A stretch of 64,000 nucleotides of DNA from Azospirillum cavernae. Its GTDB lineage: Bacteria > Pseudomonadota > Alphaproteobacteria > Azospirillales > Azospirillaceae. Shown here piece after piece: positions 28,925-38,986 of the stretch (positions are counted from its first letter, which is position 1; the number at the start of each line of letters is the position of its first letter). The notes beneath the pieces are model-generated. The model saw only the letters and a program-made list of their open reading frames with translations. It had not been told where the DNA came from and ran no database searches. The position numbers and the translations under genes are program-made. The stretch lies in assembly GCF_003590795.1 (NCBI RefSeq), contig NZ_QYUL01000001.1:699001-763000 (forward strand), read 5' to 3'.

Positions 28925-30253
28925 ATGACGCCGCTTGAACGCCGGTTGGCCCAATCGCGCCGGATGGTCGCGCGCTTGCGTGATTGGGGCGGCTTCTTCG
29001 GCCATTCGATGCTGCGCTTTTACAACGACAATTGTTTCCAGACCGCCGCGTCGCTGACCTACACCTCGTTGCTGGCCATCGTGCCGCTGATGACCATCGG
29101 CTTCGCCATCTTCTCCGCCTTTCCGGCTTTCAGCGCCTTGCAGACGCAGATCCAGATGACGATTTTCAAGAATCTGGTGCCGGAGATCGGCGACGCGATT
29201 CTGGATTATCTGAGCCGCTTCATGGCCAACGCCGGGCAGATGCCGATTTTTGGCGTCATTGGGCTGGCGGTGTCGGCGGTGCTGCTGATCTGGACCATCG
29301 AGGGGGCCTTCGCAACCGTCTGGCGGGTGCGGGAGCCGCGCTCCTACGTCACCCGCATCCTGTCCTTCTGGGCTGTGGTGTCGCTGACGCCGCTGTTCGT
29401 CGGGGCCAGCCTGTCGCTGTCGAGCACGCTGTGGACGGCCCTGGAGTTCGCCCATCTCGACGGCGTGGCCTATCCCCTGGCCGGTGTCGGCGTGCTGCTG
29501 CCGCTAGCGCTGCAATTGGTCGGCTGCTCGCTGCTCTACCTCATCATTCCCAACCGCGAGGTGTTTTGGCTCGACGCCTTTTGCGGCGGCGCGGTGGGGG
29601 CGGTGTTGTTGGAGGGATCAAAGGCGGTGTTCGCCTGGTACATGCGTGAATATCCGGCCTATCAAACCATCTATGGGGCGCTGTCCACCGTTCCGATCTT
29701 CCTGTTCTGGCTCTACATCGCCTGGTCGACGGTCCTGTTCGGCGCGGTGGTGACGGCGTCCCTGCCGGAATGGCGGGCGGGAAAGATCACGCGCGGCGGG
29801 CCGGAAGGCTTGTCGCCCGCCCAGCGGCTGGCGCTGGCGTTGGCGGTGCTGGCCGAGTTGAAGGAGGCGAGCCGACTCGGCGTTGGCTTGCCGCGTCGGA
29901 CGCTGGTGGCGCGGGTGCCGGTGGGCAGCCTGTTGATCGACGGCATTCTGGACCAACTGCTCGACGCCCATTGGGTCGCTCACACCACCCGCGACTCGTG
30001 GGTGGCGACGCGCGATCTCGCCGAATCGACTCTGCTCGACCTCATCAAGGCGCTGGGCATCGGCATGCGCGGGTCGGTGCGGGAACTGGGCGATCTGAAC
30101 CGCCCGTGGCAGGAGCGAACCGCCCGCCTGCTGGAACTGGCCGACGGACGCCAGGGCGAGGTGCTGAACGTGTCGATCAAGAGTCTGCTGGCCGACGGCG
30201 TGGCGGAAGAGAACAGCTCGACCACGCTGTCGGTTCGCGCGGTGAAGGGGTAG
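28925..30253 (+). CDS. YihY/virulence factor BrkB family membrane protein
   Basis: A 442-residue protein with about six membrane segments in the first 290 residues (for example AASLTYTSLLAIVPLMTIGF and FGVIGLAVSAVLLIWTIEG) and a cytoplasmic C-terminal domain of about 150 residues with a winged-helix texture. The family was once called RNase BN by mistake; its true role is unsettled. AGGAG lies eight bases before ATG 28925. Confidence 0.9.
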   Translation: MTPLERRLAQSRRMVARLRDWGGFFGHSMLRFYNDNCFQTAASLTYTSLLAIVPLMTIGFAIFSAFPAFSALQTQIQMTIFKNLVPEIGDAILDYLSRFMANAGQMPIFGVIGLAVSAVLLIWTIEGAFATVWRVREPRSYVTRILSFWAVVSLTPLFVGASLSLSSTLWTALEFAHLDGVAYPLAGVGVLLPLALQLVGCSLLYLIIPNREVFWLDAFCGGAVGAVLLEGSKAVFAWYMREYPAYQTIYGALSTVPIFLFWLYIAWSTVLFGAVVTASLPEWRAGKITRGGPEGLSPAQRLALALAVLAELKEASRLGVGLPRRTLVARVPVGSLLIDGILDQLLDAHWVAHTTRDSWVATRDLAESTLLDLIKALGIGMRGSVRELGDLNRPWQERTARLLELADGRQGEVLNVSIKSLLADGVAEENSSTTLSVRAVKG

Positions 30254-30271
30254 GGGGCTTGCTCTCCAAAG

Positions 30272-30302
30272 AAAATGGCCCGCCAAAGGACGGGCCGGTT
30301 TT
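30272..30302 (+). terminator. Terminator after the YihY-type gene
   Basis: Stem GGCCCG (30277-30282) / CGGGCC (30291-30296) followed by GGTTTTC, with a matching AAAAT before the left arm. It may act from both sides, since the J-domain gene converges here. Confidence 0.7.
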
Positions 30303-30329
30303 CAGAAGTCGCACAGGCCAATTAGGCTA

Positions 30330-31301
30330 TCAGTCCAGCCCCGCCTTTTTGCGGACGTCGTAGCTGCGGGTCTTGGACCATTGCTCCATGAACTTGACCA
30401 GCTCGGCGTCGGGCGGGTCGGGCAGCATGACCTTCAGCTTCACATACTGGTCGCCCGCCGTTCCGCCGGATTGGCTGGCGACGCCCTTGCCGCGCAGGCG
30501 CAGGACCGATCCGGTGTTGGCGCCGGGCGGCACCTTCACCGCCACCTTGCCGCTGATCGTCGGCACATGGATGGTGGCGCCCAGAACCGCCTCGTTCAGG
30601 GTGATGGGCACCTCGACATGGATGTCGCCGTCCTGGCGGGTGAAGAAGGGATGGGCCTCGACATGCACCTCGATGATGGCGTCGCCGTTGGGCATGCCGC
30701 CCATGCCGGGCAGACCCTGACCCTTCAACCGCAGCTTCTGCTCGTTCTCCGTGCCGGGGGGAACCGCCACGTCGATGCTTTTGCCGTTGGACAGGCTGAT
30801 GCGCCGCTTGGTGCCTTGGGCGGCCTCGACGAACGGGACCGACACCGAATAGGCGATGTCGCTGCCGCGCACCTTCGGCCCGCTGGACGATCCGGCGCCG
30901 GGGCCGCCGGTGGGGCCAGCCCCCGCGCCGCCGCGACGGCGGGCGCCGCCGAACAGGTCGGAAAACCAATCGTCGCCACCGCCGGCGCCGCCGAAGAATG
31001 AATCATCGGCGGCGCCGCTGTAGGCGCGTCCACGTCCGGCATGGCCGCGTGGACCCGCGTGACGTTCCTGGCCCGAGGAGTCGATCTCCCCCCGGTCGAA
31101 CTTGGCGCGTTTCTCGGAGTCGGACAGCAGGGTGTAGGCCGCTGAAATCTCCTTGAAACGCTCCTCATTGGCGGCGTCGCCCGGTTTCAGATCCGGGTGA
31201 TGCAGCTTGGCAAGTTTCCGGTACGCCTTCTTAATGTCATCGGCGCTGGATGATCGGCTGACGCCAAGAACGCTGTAGGGGTCACGCGTGGCCACGGGCA
31301 A
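30330..31301 (-). CDS. J-domain co-chaperone, CbpA/DnaJ type II
   Basis: A 323-residue protein. The J domain (about 5-70) has the essential HPD in [13 protein letters not shown]; a long Gly/Arg-rich linker follows (about 85-140); the C-terminal substrate-binding domains include [16 protein letters not shown] and [17 protein letters not shown]. There is no zinc-finger region, so it is type II, like CbpA, stimulating DnaK. The start is probably TTG 31301, with AGGA five bases upstream; GTG 31295 is the alternative. It is one strand-unit with the lipoprotein gene upstream. Confidence 0.92.
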   Translation of the reverse strand: MPVATRDPYSVLGVSRSSSADDIKKAYRKLAKLHHPDLKPGDAANEERFKEISAAYTLLSDSEKRAKFDRGEIDSSGQERHAGPRGHAGRGRAYSGAADDSFFGGAGGGDDWFSDLFGGARRRGGAGAGPTGGPGAGSSSGPKVRGSDIAYSVSVPFVEAAQGTKRRISLSNGKSIDVAVPPGTENEQKLRLKGQGLPGMGGMPNGDAIIEVHVEAHPFFTRQDGDIHVEVPITLNEAVLGATIHVPTISGKVAVKVPPGANTGSVLRLRGKGVASQSGGTAGDQYVKLKVMLPDPPDAELVKFMEQWSKTRSYDVRKKAGLD

Positions 31302-31336
31302 AGCAATCCTGCCCCCAGGAGCGGGGCATCAAAAGG

Positions 31337-31810
31337 TTACTGATTGGCGATGATCTTCCACGTTCCATCGGGTTGTTTGCAAGCGGTTCCGTAAGCAAGC
31401 TCCGTCCGACCGCCAACCGTGACCGTCTGTTGATACTCGCGGCAATAGGTTCCGCCGTTGCTGTAGCCGTCGCGCGTGGTGGTGACGGTGCCGGAATTGC
31501 CCGATTGCGGGTTGTTCCAGGCGATCCGATCGCCCACCGGGGCGGCGTAGGCGCGGCGCGCGGCGGTGCTGGCGAAATCGGCGTCGGCCTTGTCCAGCGA
31601 CGCTCCGATCTCCTTGCCGACGAAGGCGCCCAGCAGCGTGCCGACGCCGGTGGCGATCAGCTTGCCCGATCCGCCGCCGATCTGCGACCCGATCAGGCCG
31701 CCGGCCACGGCGCCGCCGACGGTGCCGAAGGTTTCCTTGGTGCCGCCGGTGGTGCAACCGGCGAGCAGGGCCACGGCCAGAACGGTCGGGACGAGTTTCT
31801 TCACGAACAT
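31337..31810 (-). CDS. Glycine-zipper surface lipoprotein (17-kDa antigen type)
   Basis: A 157-residue lipoprotein: signal peptide ending in LLAGC (lipobox cysteine 19), then two glycine-zipper helices ([19 protein letters not shown] and [16 protein letters not shown]) as in the Rickettsia 17-kDa antigen group, then a C-terminal domain with two cysteines ([21 protein letters not shown]). It is expected at the outer membrane; precise role unknown. The J-domain gene lies 35 bases downstream; pdxH diverges upstream. Confidence 0.88.
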   Translation of the reverse strand: MFVKKLVPTVLAVALLAGCTTGGTKETFGTVGGAVAGGLIGSQIGGGSGKLIATGVGTLLGAFVGKEIGASLDKADADFASTAARRAYAAPVGDRIAWNNPQSGNSGTVTTTRDGYSNGGTYCREYQQTVTVGGRTELAYGTACKQPDGTWKIIANQ

Positions 31811-31983
31811 CTGCGCCTCAAAAAGGTTTGGGTCCCGCCCGCGCCTTATCCGATGGCGCGGTGGTGGACAGTGATATAAGCGACCCTATCCTTGCTGTGA
31901 ATTGGCATGACGGTGGGCGCCATCGTTTTTCACAGCTTTACAACAGCCCGCCCTTGCCCCCGGATGGAACAGGACGATCCGCG

Positions 31984-32583
31984 ATGACCGACACGAGTGA
32001 CCGCAACCCGTATGAGCTGTTCGCCGAATGGCTGGACGAGGCCGGACGAAGCGAGCCGAACGACCCGAACGCCATGGCGCTGGCCACCGCCGACCCGGCG
32101 GGCGCGCCGTCGGTGCGCATGGTGCTGTTGAAGGGGGTGGATGACCGGGGTTTCGTCTTCTACACCAACACGGAAAGCCGCAAGGGCGAACAGCTTCTGG
32201 CCAACGCCAACGCCGCGCTGTGCTTTCACTGGAAATCACTGCGCCGCTCGATTCGGGTCGAAGGCCGGGTGGAGCAGGTGACGGACGCCGAGGCCGACGC
32301 CTATTTCGACAGCCGTCCGCGCGAAAGCCGCATCGGGGCCTGGGCCTCGCAGCAGTCGCGCCCGCTGGAAGGGCGGTGGGAGCTGGAAAAGCGGGTGGCT
32401 CAATTCGCCGCCAAACACGCCATTGGCCGCGTGCCGCGCCCGCCGCACTGGACTGGATTCCGCGTGCTGCCCGCCCGCATCGAGTTCTGGCAGGATCGTC
32501 CCTTCCGTTTGCACGACCGGCTGCTCTATCTCAGGGACGAGGCGCAAGCGACGGGGTGGACCACGGACCGGCTCTATCCTTAA
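31984..32583 (+). CDS. pdxH: Pyridoxamine/pyridoxine 5'-phosphate oxidase
   Basis: A 199-residue FMN enzyme making pyridoxal 5'-phosphate. Family motifs: [21 protein letters not shown] (FMN binding), [15 protein letters not shown], and the C-terminal substrate loop [21 protein letters not shown] lies ten bases before ATG 31984; longer in-frame readings have no family similarity. Confidence 0.95.
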   Translation: MTDTSDRNPYELFAEWLDEAGRSEPNDPNAMALATADPAGAPSVRMVLLKGVDDRGFVFYTNTESRKGEQLLANANAALCFHWKSLRRSIRVEGRVEQVTDAEADAYFDSRPRESRIGAWASQQSRPLEGRWELEKRVAQFAAKHAIGRVPRPPHWTGFRVLPARIEFWQDRPFRLHDRLLYLRDEAQATGWTTDRLYP

Positions 32584-32887
32584 GCGACCTCCCGTCGCGG
32601 GGCGCGCCCACCGAACGGGCGCGCTTCCGGCGCCGATTTTCGCGCGTGTCTTCGCGTGCGTCTCCCAATCGGGATGGTTGTTACCGGTCCGGGAAAACCC
32701 GAATGTTACGCTCTTGCGGCATTTGACACAATCTTGAGGCGCTCGTTCACGCTTGGGTATTCGACCAATGGACAAGGGGTAGGCCCCTCAGTTTGGGGTT
32801 CCATCGGTTGCGAGAAAACTTAAATAGCGTAATAATTGTGCGCGGGAGTGAGCGTTCAGAAACAAATCTACAAAAACGGTGGTGGAC
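32584..32887 (+). other. Intergenic region: pdxH terminator and chemoreceptor promoter
   Basis: After pdxH a perfect hairpin GCGCGCCC (32602-32609) / GGGCGCGC (32617-32624) followed by TT is a likely weak terminator. Before the next gene the sequence turns AT-rich, with a good promoter match TTGCGA (32808-32813), 16-base spacer, TAATAA (32830-32835). No gene is visible between. Confidence 0.6.
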
Positions 32888-34279
32888 ATGGACAGCGGGT
32901 TCGGAATTCGGCCTCACCTGATTGAAGACATCGCCAAAGAGGCGGGCAATCTGGGCATTGAGATCGCGGACATCGCCGGACACATTGAGGACGTCAACGC
33001 GCGCGTCAACCGGCAATCCACGGTGTTTGTTGAGCTTCGCGACACCGGCGCCAAGATGTCGCAAAGCACCCAACGGATTTCCGCCGCCTCCACCGTCGCG
33101 CGCGCCGTCACCGAACAGGCCCGGCAGGAGGTGGAAAGCTCCCACGACCGGGTCCAGACCTCGCTGACCGACATTCACGCGCTGGTGTCCTCGGTGGCCG
33201 GGATTGAGCAGCAGATCATCGGGCTGCGCGGCGCGCTGGACCGCGTCGGCAAGGTGGCCAAGGAAATCTTCACCATCGCCAAGCAAACCAACCTGTTGGC
33301 GTTGAACGCCACCATAGAGGCGGCGCGGGCGGGGGAGGCCGGGCGCGGCTTCGCCGTCGTCGCCAACGAGGTCAAGGCGCTGTCGTCCAAAACCAGCGAG
33401 GCGACGACGGAAATCGACTCGACGCTGAAATATCTGAACGAGCAGGCGCAGCGGTTGATGACCGAAAGCTCGGCCAGCGCGGTCAAGGCCCGCGCGGTGA
33501 GCGAGGGCACCACCGCCATCGGCGCGGTGATCGAAACCGTCGGTCGGGCGATGCGCGAACTGCACGGCGAAACCGACAAGATCGAATCGGCGTCGGCGGA
33601 GATCGGGGCCAACTGCGCCGATCTGGAGCATGAGATCGCCGATCTGGCGGTGGGCGTGAAGCTGTCGAGCGAAAACCTGTCGCAAGCGCGCGATCGGGTG
33701 AACACCCTGGTCGGCATGAGCGAGCGTTTGATCGGCATCACCGCCGAATTGAACATCGAGACGGTGGACACCCCCTTCATCAAGCTGGTGACGGAGGCGG
33801 CGGCGAAGGTCTCGGCGGCGTTCGAGGACGCGGTCGCCCGTGGCGAGGTGGGCGAGGCTGACCTGTTCGACCGCGCTTATCAGCCGGTGTCGGGATCGGA
33901 TCCGCAGCAATTCACCACGCGCTTCACCCAGATTTGCGACCGCCTGCTGCCGGACATTCAAGAGCGGGTGTTGGCGGGGAACGAGCGAATCGTCTTTTGC
34001 GTGGCGCTGGACGAAAACGGCTATCTGCCGACTCACAATCGGAAATTCAGCCAGCCGCAAGGGCGCGACGCGGTGTGGAACGCCGCCAATTGCCGGAATC
34101 GGCGGATGTTCAACGACCGCGTCGGCTTGGCCGCCGGGCGCAACACCAAGCCGTTTTTGCTGCAAACCTACCGTCGCGACATGGGCGGCGGCAATTTTGC
34201 GCTGATGAAGGACGTTTCCGCCCCGGTGATGGTGCGTGGCCGCCATTGGGGCGGCTTGCGCGTCGCGTATAAGGTGTAA
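32888..34279 (+). CDS. Cytoplasmic chemoreceptor with N-terminal MCP domain and C-terminal sensor
   Basis: A 463-residue protein with no membrane segment and reversed order: the coiled-coil signalling domain comes first, with the tip [21 protein letters not shown] at about residues 133-153, and an unnamed globular domain follows (about 310-463; [22 protein letters not shown], then [19 protein letters not shown] and [11 protein letters not shown]). The same type of C-terminal domain occurs after MCP domains in other alphaproteobacteria, from memory of the family; its ligand is unknown. Start codon is uncertain: ATG 32888, or GTG at 32879/32882. Confidence 0.88.
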   Translation: MDSGFGIRPHLIEDIAKEAGNLGIEIADIAGHIEDVNARVNRQSTVFVELRDTGAKMSQSTQRISAASTVARAVTEQARQEVESSHDRVQTSLTDIHALVSSVAGIEQQIIGLRGALDRVGKVAKEIFTIAKQTNLLALNATIEAARAGEAGRGFAVVANEVKALSSKTSEATTEIDSTLKYLNEQAQRLMTESSASAVKARAVSEGTTAIGAVIETVGRAMRELHGETDKIESASAEIGANCADLEHEIADLAVGVKLSSENLSQARDRVNTLVGMSERLIGITAELNIETVDTPFIKLVTEAAAKVSAAFEDAVARGEVGEADLFDRAYQPVSGSDPQQFTTRFTQICDRLLPDIQERVLAGNERIVFCVALDENGYLPTHNRKFSQPQGRDAVWNAANCRNRRMFNDRVGLAAGRNTKPFLLQTYRRDMGGGNFALMKDVSAPVMVRGRHWGGLRVAYKV

Positions 34280-34354
34280 GAGCGCCGCGTTTGCGCTAAA
34301 CTCGCGCCACAACGGCAAAAGGGCGCGGGTCTTCGCGCGTGAAGGGGCGGGCGC

Positions 34355-35179
34355 ATGGGGTTTTCTGTCACCTTTTGGGGCGTCCGGGGAACCATCCCAT
34401 GCCCGATGGCGTCGCATCTGGGCTTTGGCGGCAACACCTCTTGCGTCGAGGTGATCGCGGGCGACCAGCGGATCATTCTGGACGCGGGCACCGGCCTGCG
34501 CCCGTTGGGGCGCAAGCTGCTGGCGGAGGGGGTGACGTCGGCCACCCTGCTGCTCAGCCACACCCATCTCGACCACATCAGCGGCTTTCCCTTTTTCGCC
34601 CCGGCCTACACCAAGGGATTCGGGCTGCGCGTGATGTCCGGCCATCTGATGGGCAGCCCGAACATCGAAGCGGTGATGTCCCGCCAGATGGAGCGGCCCC
34701 TGTTTCCGGTGCCGCTGCGCACGATGGGCGGCGACATCAGCTTCATCGAGATACCGGCGGGCCACAGCTTCAAGCTGGCGGGCGGCGTGCGCATCCACAC
34801 CGCCGCCCTGAACCACCCGGACGGGGCCACCGGCTACCGAATCGAGCATCAGGGCCATTCGGTCGCCTACGTCACCGACACCGAACATGTGACCGACCAT
34901 CTTGACCGCAACATCCTCAACCTTGTCGATGGCGTCGATCTGCTGCTTTATGATTCGACCTACACCGACGAGGAATGGACGCAGCGAATCGGCTGGGGCC
35001 ATTCGACCTGGATGGAGGCGGTGCGCATCGCCCGCACGGCCCATGTCAAACAACTGGGGCTGTTCCACCACGACCCCGACCATGACGACGCGGCGATGAC
35101 GGCCATCGAAACGGCGGCGCGGGCCGAATTTCCGAATTGCTTCGCCGCGCGCGAAGGGACGACGCTGGTCCTGGGATGA
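34355..35179 (+). CDS. MBL-fold metal-dependent hydrolase (RNase Z-like)
   Basis: A 274-residue metallo-beta-lactamase-fold protein. MGFSVTFWGVRGTIPCP is the start typical of the group; SHTHLDHISGFPFF gives the HxHxDH metal motif, VTDTEH and FHHDPDHDD the later ligands. Related proteins are phosphodiesterases; many lie near chemotaxis or c-di-GMP genes, as here beside a chemoreceptor and an HD-GYP protein. Substrate not determinable. Confidence 0.88.
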   Translation: MGFSVTFWGVRGTIPCPMASHLGFGGNTSCVEVIAGDQRIILDAGTGLRPLGRKLLAEGVTSATLLLSHTHLDHISGFPFFAPAYTKGFGLRVMSGHLMGSPNIEAVMSRQMERPLFPVPLRTMGGDISFIEIPAGHSFKLAGGVRIHTAALNHPDGATGYRIEHQGHSVAYVTDTEHVTDHLDRNILNLVDGVDLLLYDSTYTDEEWTQRIGWGHSTWMEAVRIARTAHVKQLGLFHHDPDHDDAAMTAIETAARAEFPNCFAAREGTTLVLG

Positions 35180-35219
35180 GCTATAGGGAGGGCCGTGTTA
35201 CTCCCCCTTGGTTTTCCCC

Positions 35220-36449
35220 ATGACCGCCACCATCCTCGGGCTGTTCGCCATCACCTATCTGGGCATGGCGCTTGGCCGCTTTCCCGGTCTCAGCATCGAC
35301 CGCACCGGCATCGCGCTGGTGGCGGCCATTCTGCTGTTGGCCGTTGGCGCGCTCGACACCAAACAGGCGGTCGAGGCCATTGATTTCCCCACCATCTTCA
35401 TCCTGCTGGGTCTGATGATCCTGTCGGCGCAATACGCGGGCAGCGGTTTTTACGATTGGTGCGCCCTGCGGGTGGCGCGGGCGGCGCGGTCTCCGGCCCG
35501 CCTTTTGGCGGTGATCGTCGCGGTGGGCGGCGGGCTGTCGGCGGTGTTGGCCAACGACGTGGTGGTGTTCGCCATGACGCCGATGCTGTGCGTCGGGCTG
35601 TCGGCGCGGCGACTCGACCCGCGTCCGTATTTGATCGCGCTGGCCGGGGCGGCCAACGCCGGATCGGCGGCGACGATGATCGGCAACCCGCAGAACATCC
35701 TGATCGGGCAGGTCGGTCATCTCAATTTCTGGCGCTTTCTGGAGGTCTGCGCGATTCCGGCCCTGGCGGCGTTGCTGATCGTCTACGCCGTCGTCTGGCT
35801 GGTGTGGCGGGGCCGCTTCGGCGAACCGCAGGGGGACGGGCAAGTGGCCGAGGCGCCGTTGGACCGTTGGCAGTTGGGCAAGGCGGTGACGGCCACGGCG
35901 GCGCTGCTGGCGCTGTTCGCCCTGCCGATCCCGCAGGAGCATGCGGTGCTGCTGGTGGCGGGCGTCATGATGATAAGCCGCCGCATGGCCAGCCGCGACA
36001 TGCTGGGGACGGTGGATTGGCATCTGCTGGTGCTGTTCGCCGCGCTGTTCGCCATCAACCACGCGCTGGGGCTGACCGGCCTTCCGGCGGCCTTGATTGG
36101 CGATCTGACGGCGGCGGGCTGGCTCCCCGACCGGCTGGCGGTGATGGCGCCGCTGGCGCTGGTGGGCAGCAACAGCATCGGCAATGTCCCGGCGGTCATC
36201 CTGCTGCTGGCGGCGTGGCCAACCCCGCCCGAAGGGGCGCTGTACGGCTTGGCCCTGCTGACGACGCTGGCCGGAAATCTGCTGCTGCCCGGCAGCCTCG
36301 CCAACATCATCGTGGCGGAGCGGGCGGCGGCGTCCGGCGTGCGGCTGGGCTTTGTCGAACACGCCCGTTGCGGCGTGCCGATGGCTCTGCTGTCCATGGC
36401 GGTCGCCGCCTTGTGGCTGTGGGCGCGGGGGTGGATGACGTTCGCTTGA
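35220..36449 (+). CDS. SLC13/ArsB/NhaD-type ion transporter
   Basis: A 409-residue inner-membrane protein with about eleven membrane segments and the internal duplication of the ion-transporter superfamily: AANAGSAATMIGNPQNILIGQ in the first half and LVGSNSIGNVPAVILLL in the second. It could move an anion (arsenite, sulfate, dicarboxylate) or exchange Na+/H+; the sequence does not decide. ATG 35220 chosen; TTG 35208 is possible. It starts about 40 bases after the MBL gene. Confidence 0.85.
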   Translation: MTATILGLFAITYLGMALGRFPGLSIDRTGIALVAAILLLAVGALDTKQAVEAIDFPTIFILLGLMILSAQYAGSGFYDWCALRVARAARSPARLLAVIVAVGGGLSAVLANDVVVFAMTPMLCVGLSARRLDPRPYLIALAGAANAGSAATMIGNPQNILIGQVGHLNFWRFLEVCAIPALAALLIVYAVVWLVWRGRFGEPQGDGQVAEAPLDRWQLGKAVTATAALLALFALPIPQEHAVLLVAGVMMISRRMASRDMLGTVDWHLLVLFAALFAINHALGLTGLPAALIGDLTAAGWLPDRLAVMAPLALVGSNSIGNVPAVILLLAAWPTPPEGALYGLALLTTLAGNLLLPGSLANIIVAERAAASGVRLGFVEHARCGVPMALLSMAVAALWLWARGWMTFA

Positions 36450-36502
36450 TCGGGCGCGTTCTTTCTTCTGCCAGACTTCGCGCATGAGGTAGGGTTGAGG
36501 GC

Positions 36503-37771
36503 GTGCGGGCGGGTTGCTGGGGGAGTGTGGGCGCCGTGGGTCTCGTCGGTCAGTTTCTGGAATTCATCGAACAGACGCCCAACCAGTCCCTGCGGGCGTT
36601 GAGCGACCGCGTGCTGCGCAAATGCCGCGAGTTGACCGAAGCCGAGGCCGGCAGCGTCTTCATGCTGCGCGGCCAGGGGCGGGGGCGGCATCTGGAGGCT
36701 GTCAGCGTTCAGAACGACGTGGTCCGAGCCAAGACCGCCGCCTTCACCATCCCGCTCGACACCACCTCCATCGCCGGTTATGTGGCGATGACTGGCCACA
36801 CGCTTCTGATTGAGGACGCCTACGCCATCGCCGAGGATCGGCCCTACCGCTTCAATCCGGCGTTCGACCAGCGCACCGGCTTCCGCACCGGCTCGATCAT
36901 GGCCTTCGCCCTGAAGGGTTTTCGCGGCAAGCCGGTCGGGGTGGTGCAACTCATGAACCGCCGTCCGGGCGCGGATGGCGCGCCGCTGACCTTTCTGCCG
37001 GGTCACGAGGCGATGATCGCCCCGGTCAATCATCTGGTTGGGCGGGCGCTGGAACGCGCGGCGACGCTGGAGCGGTTGAAGGAACGCAACCGCGAACTGA
37101 CGCAGGAGCGCCGTCGCGTCGCCGAATTGCAGGCGGAGACGGAACGCGCCTTCATGATCTCGGTCAATCTGCTGGCCAAGGCCGCCGAGGTCCATGACGA
37201 GGACACCGGCAACCACATTCTGCGGGTCAACGAATACTCCCACGCGCTGGCGGTCTGGGCGGGCTGTTCGCGCGCCTTTTGCGAGGAGATCCGCTTTTCC
37301 GCCGCCCTGCACGACGTCGGGAAGATGAGCGTCGATCAGGCCGTGCTGCACAAGCAGGGGCGGTTGGACGAGCGCGAGTTGGCCGAGATGAAACGCCATC
37401 CGGTCTATGGCTATGAAATCCTGTCGGCCTCCGACCGGCTGAAGATGGCCGCCGAAATCGCCCACTGCCATCATGAGCAATGGGCCGGAACCGGCTATCC
37501 GCGCCAGTTGAAGGGGGAGGAGATCCCGCTGGCCGCGCGCATCGTGTCCATCGCCGATTGTTACGACGCGCTGCGCAGCAAGCGGCCCTACAAGCCGTCC
37601 TTCAGCCACGACAAGACGGTGTCGATCATGACGCAAGGCGACGACCGCATCGACCCGGCCCGCCATTTCGACCCGCGCCTGATGGCGCTGTTCGCCGAAA
37701 ACCACGCGGAGTTCGACCGCATTTGGAACGAACTCCGCGATGAGGAGGAGGAGGGCGCGGTCAAGGCCTGA
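36503..37771 (+). CDS. GAF/HD-GYP domain protein, probable c-di-GMP phosphodiesterase
   Basis: A 422-residue cytoplasmic protein: GAF sensor domain (about 15-185), a coiled-coil linker (about 188-215), and an HD-GYP domain (about 215-410). The catalytic AALHDVGKM and the full HHEQWAGTGYP motif are present, so c-di-GMP hydrolysis is likely. It begins with GTG 36503 after GAGGG; in-frame GTG codons at 36527 (just after GGGGGAG) and 36536 are alternatives. Confidence 0.9.
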   Translation: MRAGCWGSVGAVGLVGQFLEFIEQTPNQSLRALSDRVLRKCRELTEAEAGSVFMLRGQGRGRHLEAVSVQNDVVRAKTAAFTIPLDTTSIAGYVAMTGHTLLIEDAYAIAEDRPYRFNPAFDQRTGFRTGSIMAFALKGFRGKPVGVVQLMNRRPGADGAPLTFLPGHEAMIAPVNHLVGRALERAATLERLKERNRELTQERRRVAELQAETERAFMISVNLLAKAAEVHDEDTGNHILRVNEYSHALAVWAGCSRAFCEEIRFSAALHDVGKMSVDQAVLHKQGRLDERELAEMKRHPVYGYEILSASDRLKMAAEIAHCHHEQWAGTGYPRQLKGEEIPLAARIVSIADCYDALRSKRPYKPSFSHDKTVSIMTQGDDRIDPARHFDPRLMALFAENHAEFDRIWNELRDEEEEGAVKA

Positions 37772-37789
37772 CCGCGCGCGTCCCGCGCC

Positions 37790-38986
37790 TTACGCCGCCG
37801 GGGCCTCGCCCTCGCCCCAGACCAGGCTGTTGAACAGGGGTTCGATCACCGTCGGCCCCAGATCGCGGGTGATGAAGACCAGCTTGGTGCGTTGATCCTC
37901 GCTGGGCCATTCCTCCAGCCGGACGGGGGGATGGAACATGTGCTGGACGCCATGGACCACCACCGGCAGGTCGCTTTCCTGGACGTTCAACAGCCCCTTC
38001 ACCCGCAACAGATTGTCGCCGCCCTGGGCGATCAGCGCCTCCATGAAATCGACGAAGCCGTTCCAGGGAACGCGGCGGTCGATCACCATGCAGAAGGCGC
38101 GGATGTGGTCGTCGTGGCGGTTGGCGTCATGGTGGTGGTGATCGTGGCCGCAATCGGCGGCGCAATGATCGCCATGCTCATGCTCATGCTCATGCTCATG
38201 ATCGTGGTGATGATCGTCATGCGTGTGGTCATGCCCATGCTCACCATGCTCATGATGCTCATGTCCATGATGCCCATCTTCATGATGGTCATGGCCGCGC
38301 GCCTGTTCGTCGCGATAGGCCTCTTCGCGCAGCCAGCGGACGACGTCCGGGCTTTTGGTCTCCGGGTTGTAGAGACCGGCGTCGAACAGCACGGCCGGGT
38401 CGATGGCGCCATGGGCGGCGGGGATGATCGGGGCCGCCGGGTTGATGGCGTTCAGCCGCTTCATCAGCGCGACGGTCGCGGCGGGGGCGGCCACGTCGGT
38501 CTTGGTCAGCACGATGCGGTCGGCGACGGCGGCCTGTTTGACGCTTTCCGGCTGGCGGTCAAGCTGGCTGGAGCCGTGGGCGGCGTCCACCGTGGCGATG
38601 ACGCCGTCCAGACGGAAGCGGGCGGCCAGCAGCGGATCGGTCATCAGCGTGTGGATGATCGGCGCGGGATCGGCGAGGCCCGTGGTTTCCACCACCACCC
38701 GCTCGAAATCCGGCACCTCGCCGCGCACCCGCTTCAGGAACAGGTCGCGCAGCGTGTCCACCAGATCGCCCCGGATGGTGCAGCACAGGCAGCCGCTGTC
38801 CATCAGCACCATGTTTTCCGACGCCTTGGCGACCAGCAGATGGTCCAGCCCGACCTCGCCAAACTCGTTGATGATGACGGCGGTGCGGGCCATGGCGGGA
38901 TGGCGCAGCAACGCTTGCAGCAGCGTGGTCTTGCCGCTGCCGAGAAAGCCGGTGAGCACCGAAACGGGCAGGCGGGGGGAGGTCAC
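37790..38986 (-). CDS. Histidine-rich G3E-family GTPase (CobW/ZNG1-like zinc chaperone)
   Basis: A 398-residue metal-chaperone GTPase. Walker A GFLGSGKTT (13-21), the metal-binding CxCC in GCLCCTIR (66, 68, 69), the guanine motif LTKTD, and a histidine-rich loop (about 234-292, HHEDGHHGHEHHEHGEHGHD and further HxHxH runs) that would bind zinc. A CobW_C domain follows. Its start overlaps the zur stop, so both are one operon; members under Zur control deliver zinc to priority enzymes during starvation. Confidence 0.93.
   Translation of the reverse strand: MTSPRLPVSVLTGFLGSGKTTLLQALLRHPAMARTAVIINEFGEVGLDHLLVAKASENMVLMDSGCLCCTIRGDLVDTLRDLFLKRVRGEVPDFERVVVETTGLADPAPIIHTLMTDPLLAARFRLDGVIATVDAAHGSSQLDRQPESVKQAAVADRIVLTKTDVAAPAATVALMKRLNAINPAAPIIPAAHGAIDPAVLFDAGLYNPETKSPDVVRWLREEAYRDEQARGHDHHEDGHHGHEHHEHGEHGHDHTHDDHHHDHEHEHEHEHGDHCAADCGHDHHHHDANRHDDHIRAFCMVIDRRVPWNGFVDFMEALIAQGGDNLLRVKGLLNVQESDLPVVVHGVQHMFHPPVRLEEWPSEDQRTKLVFITRDLGPTVIEPLFNSLVWGEGEAPAA

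Noticed and set aside
38165-38290. Short repeated CATG-containing units resembling a repeat array
   Set aside because: They are histidine and glutamate codons of the G3E GTPase's metal-binding loop, not CRISPR or a mobile repeat.
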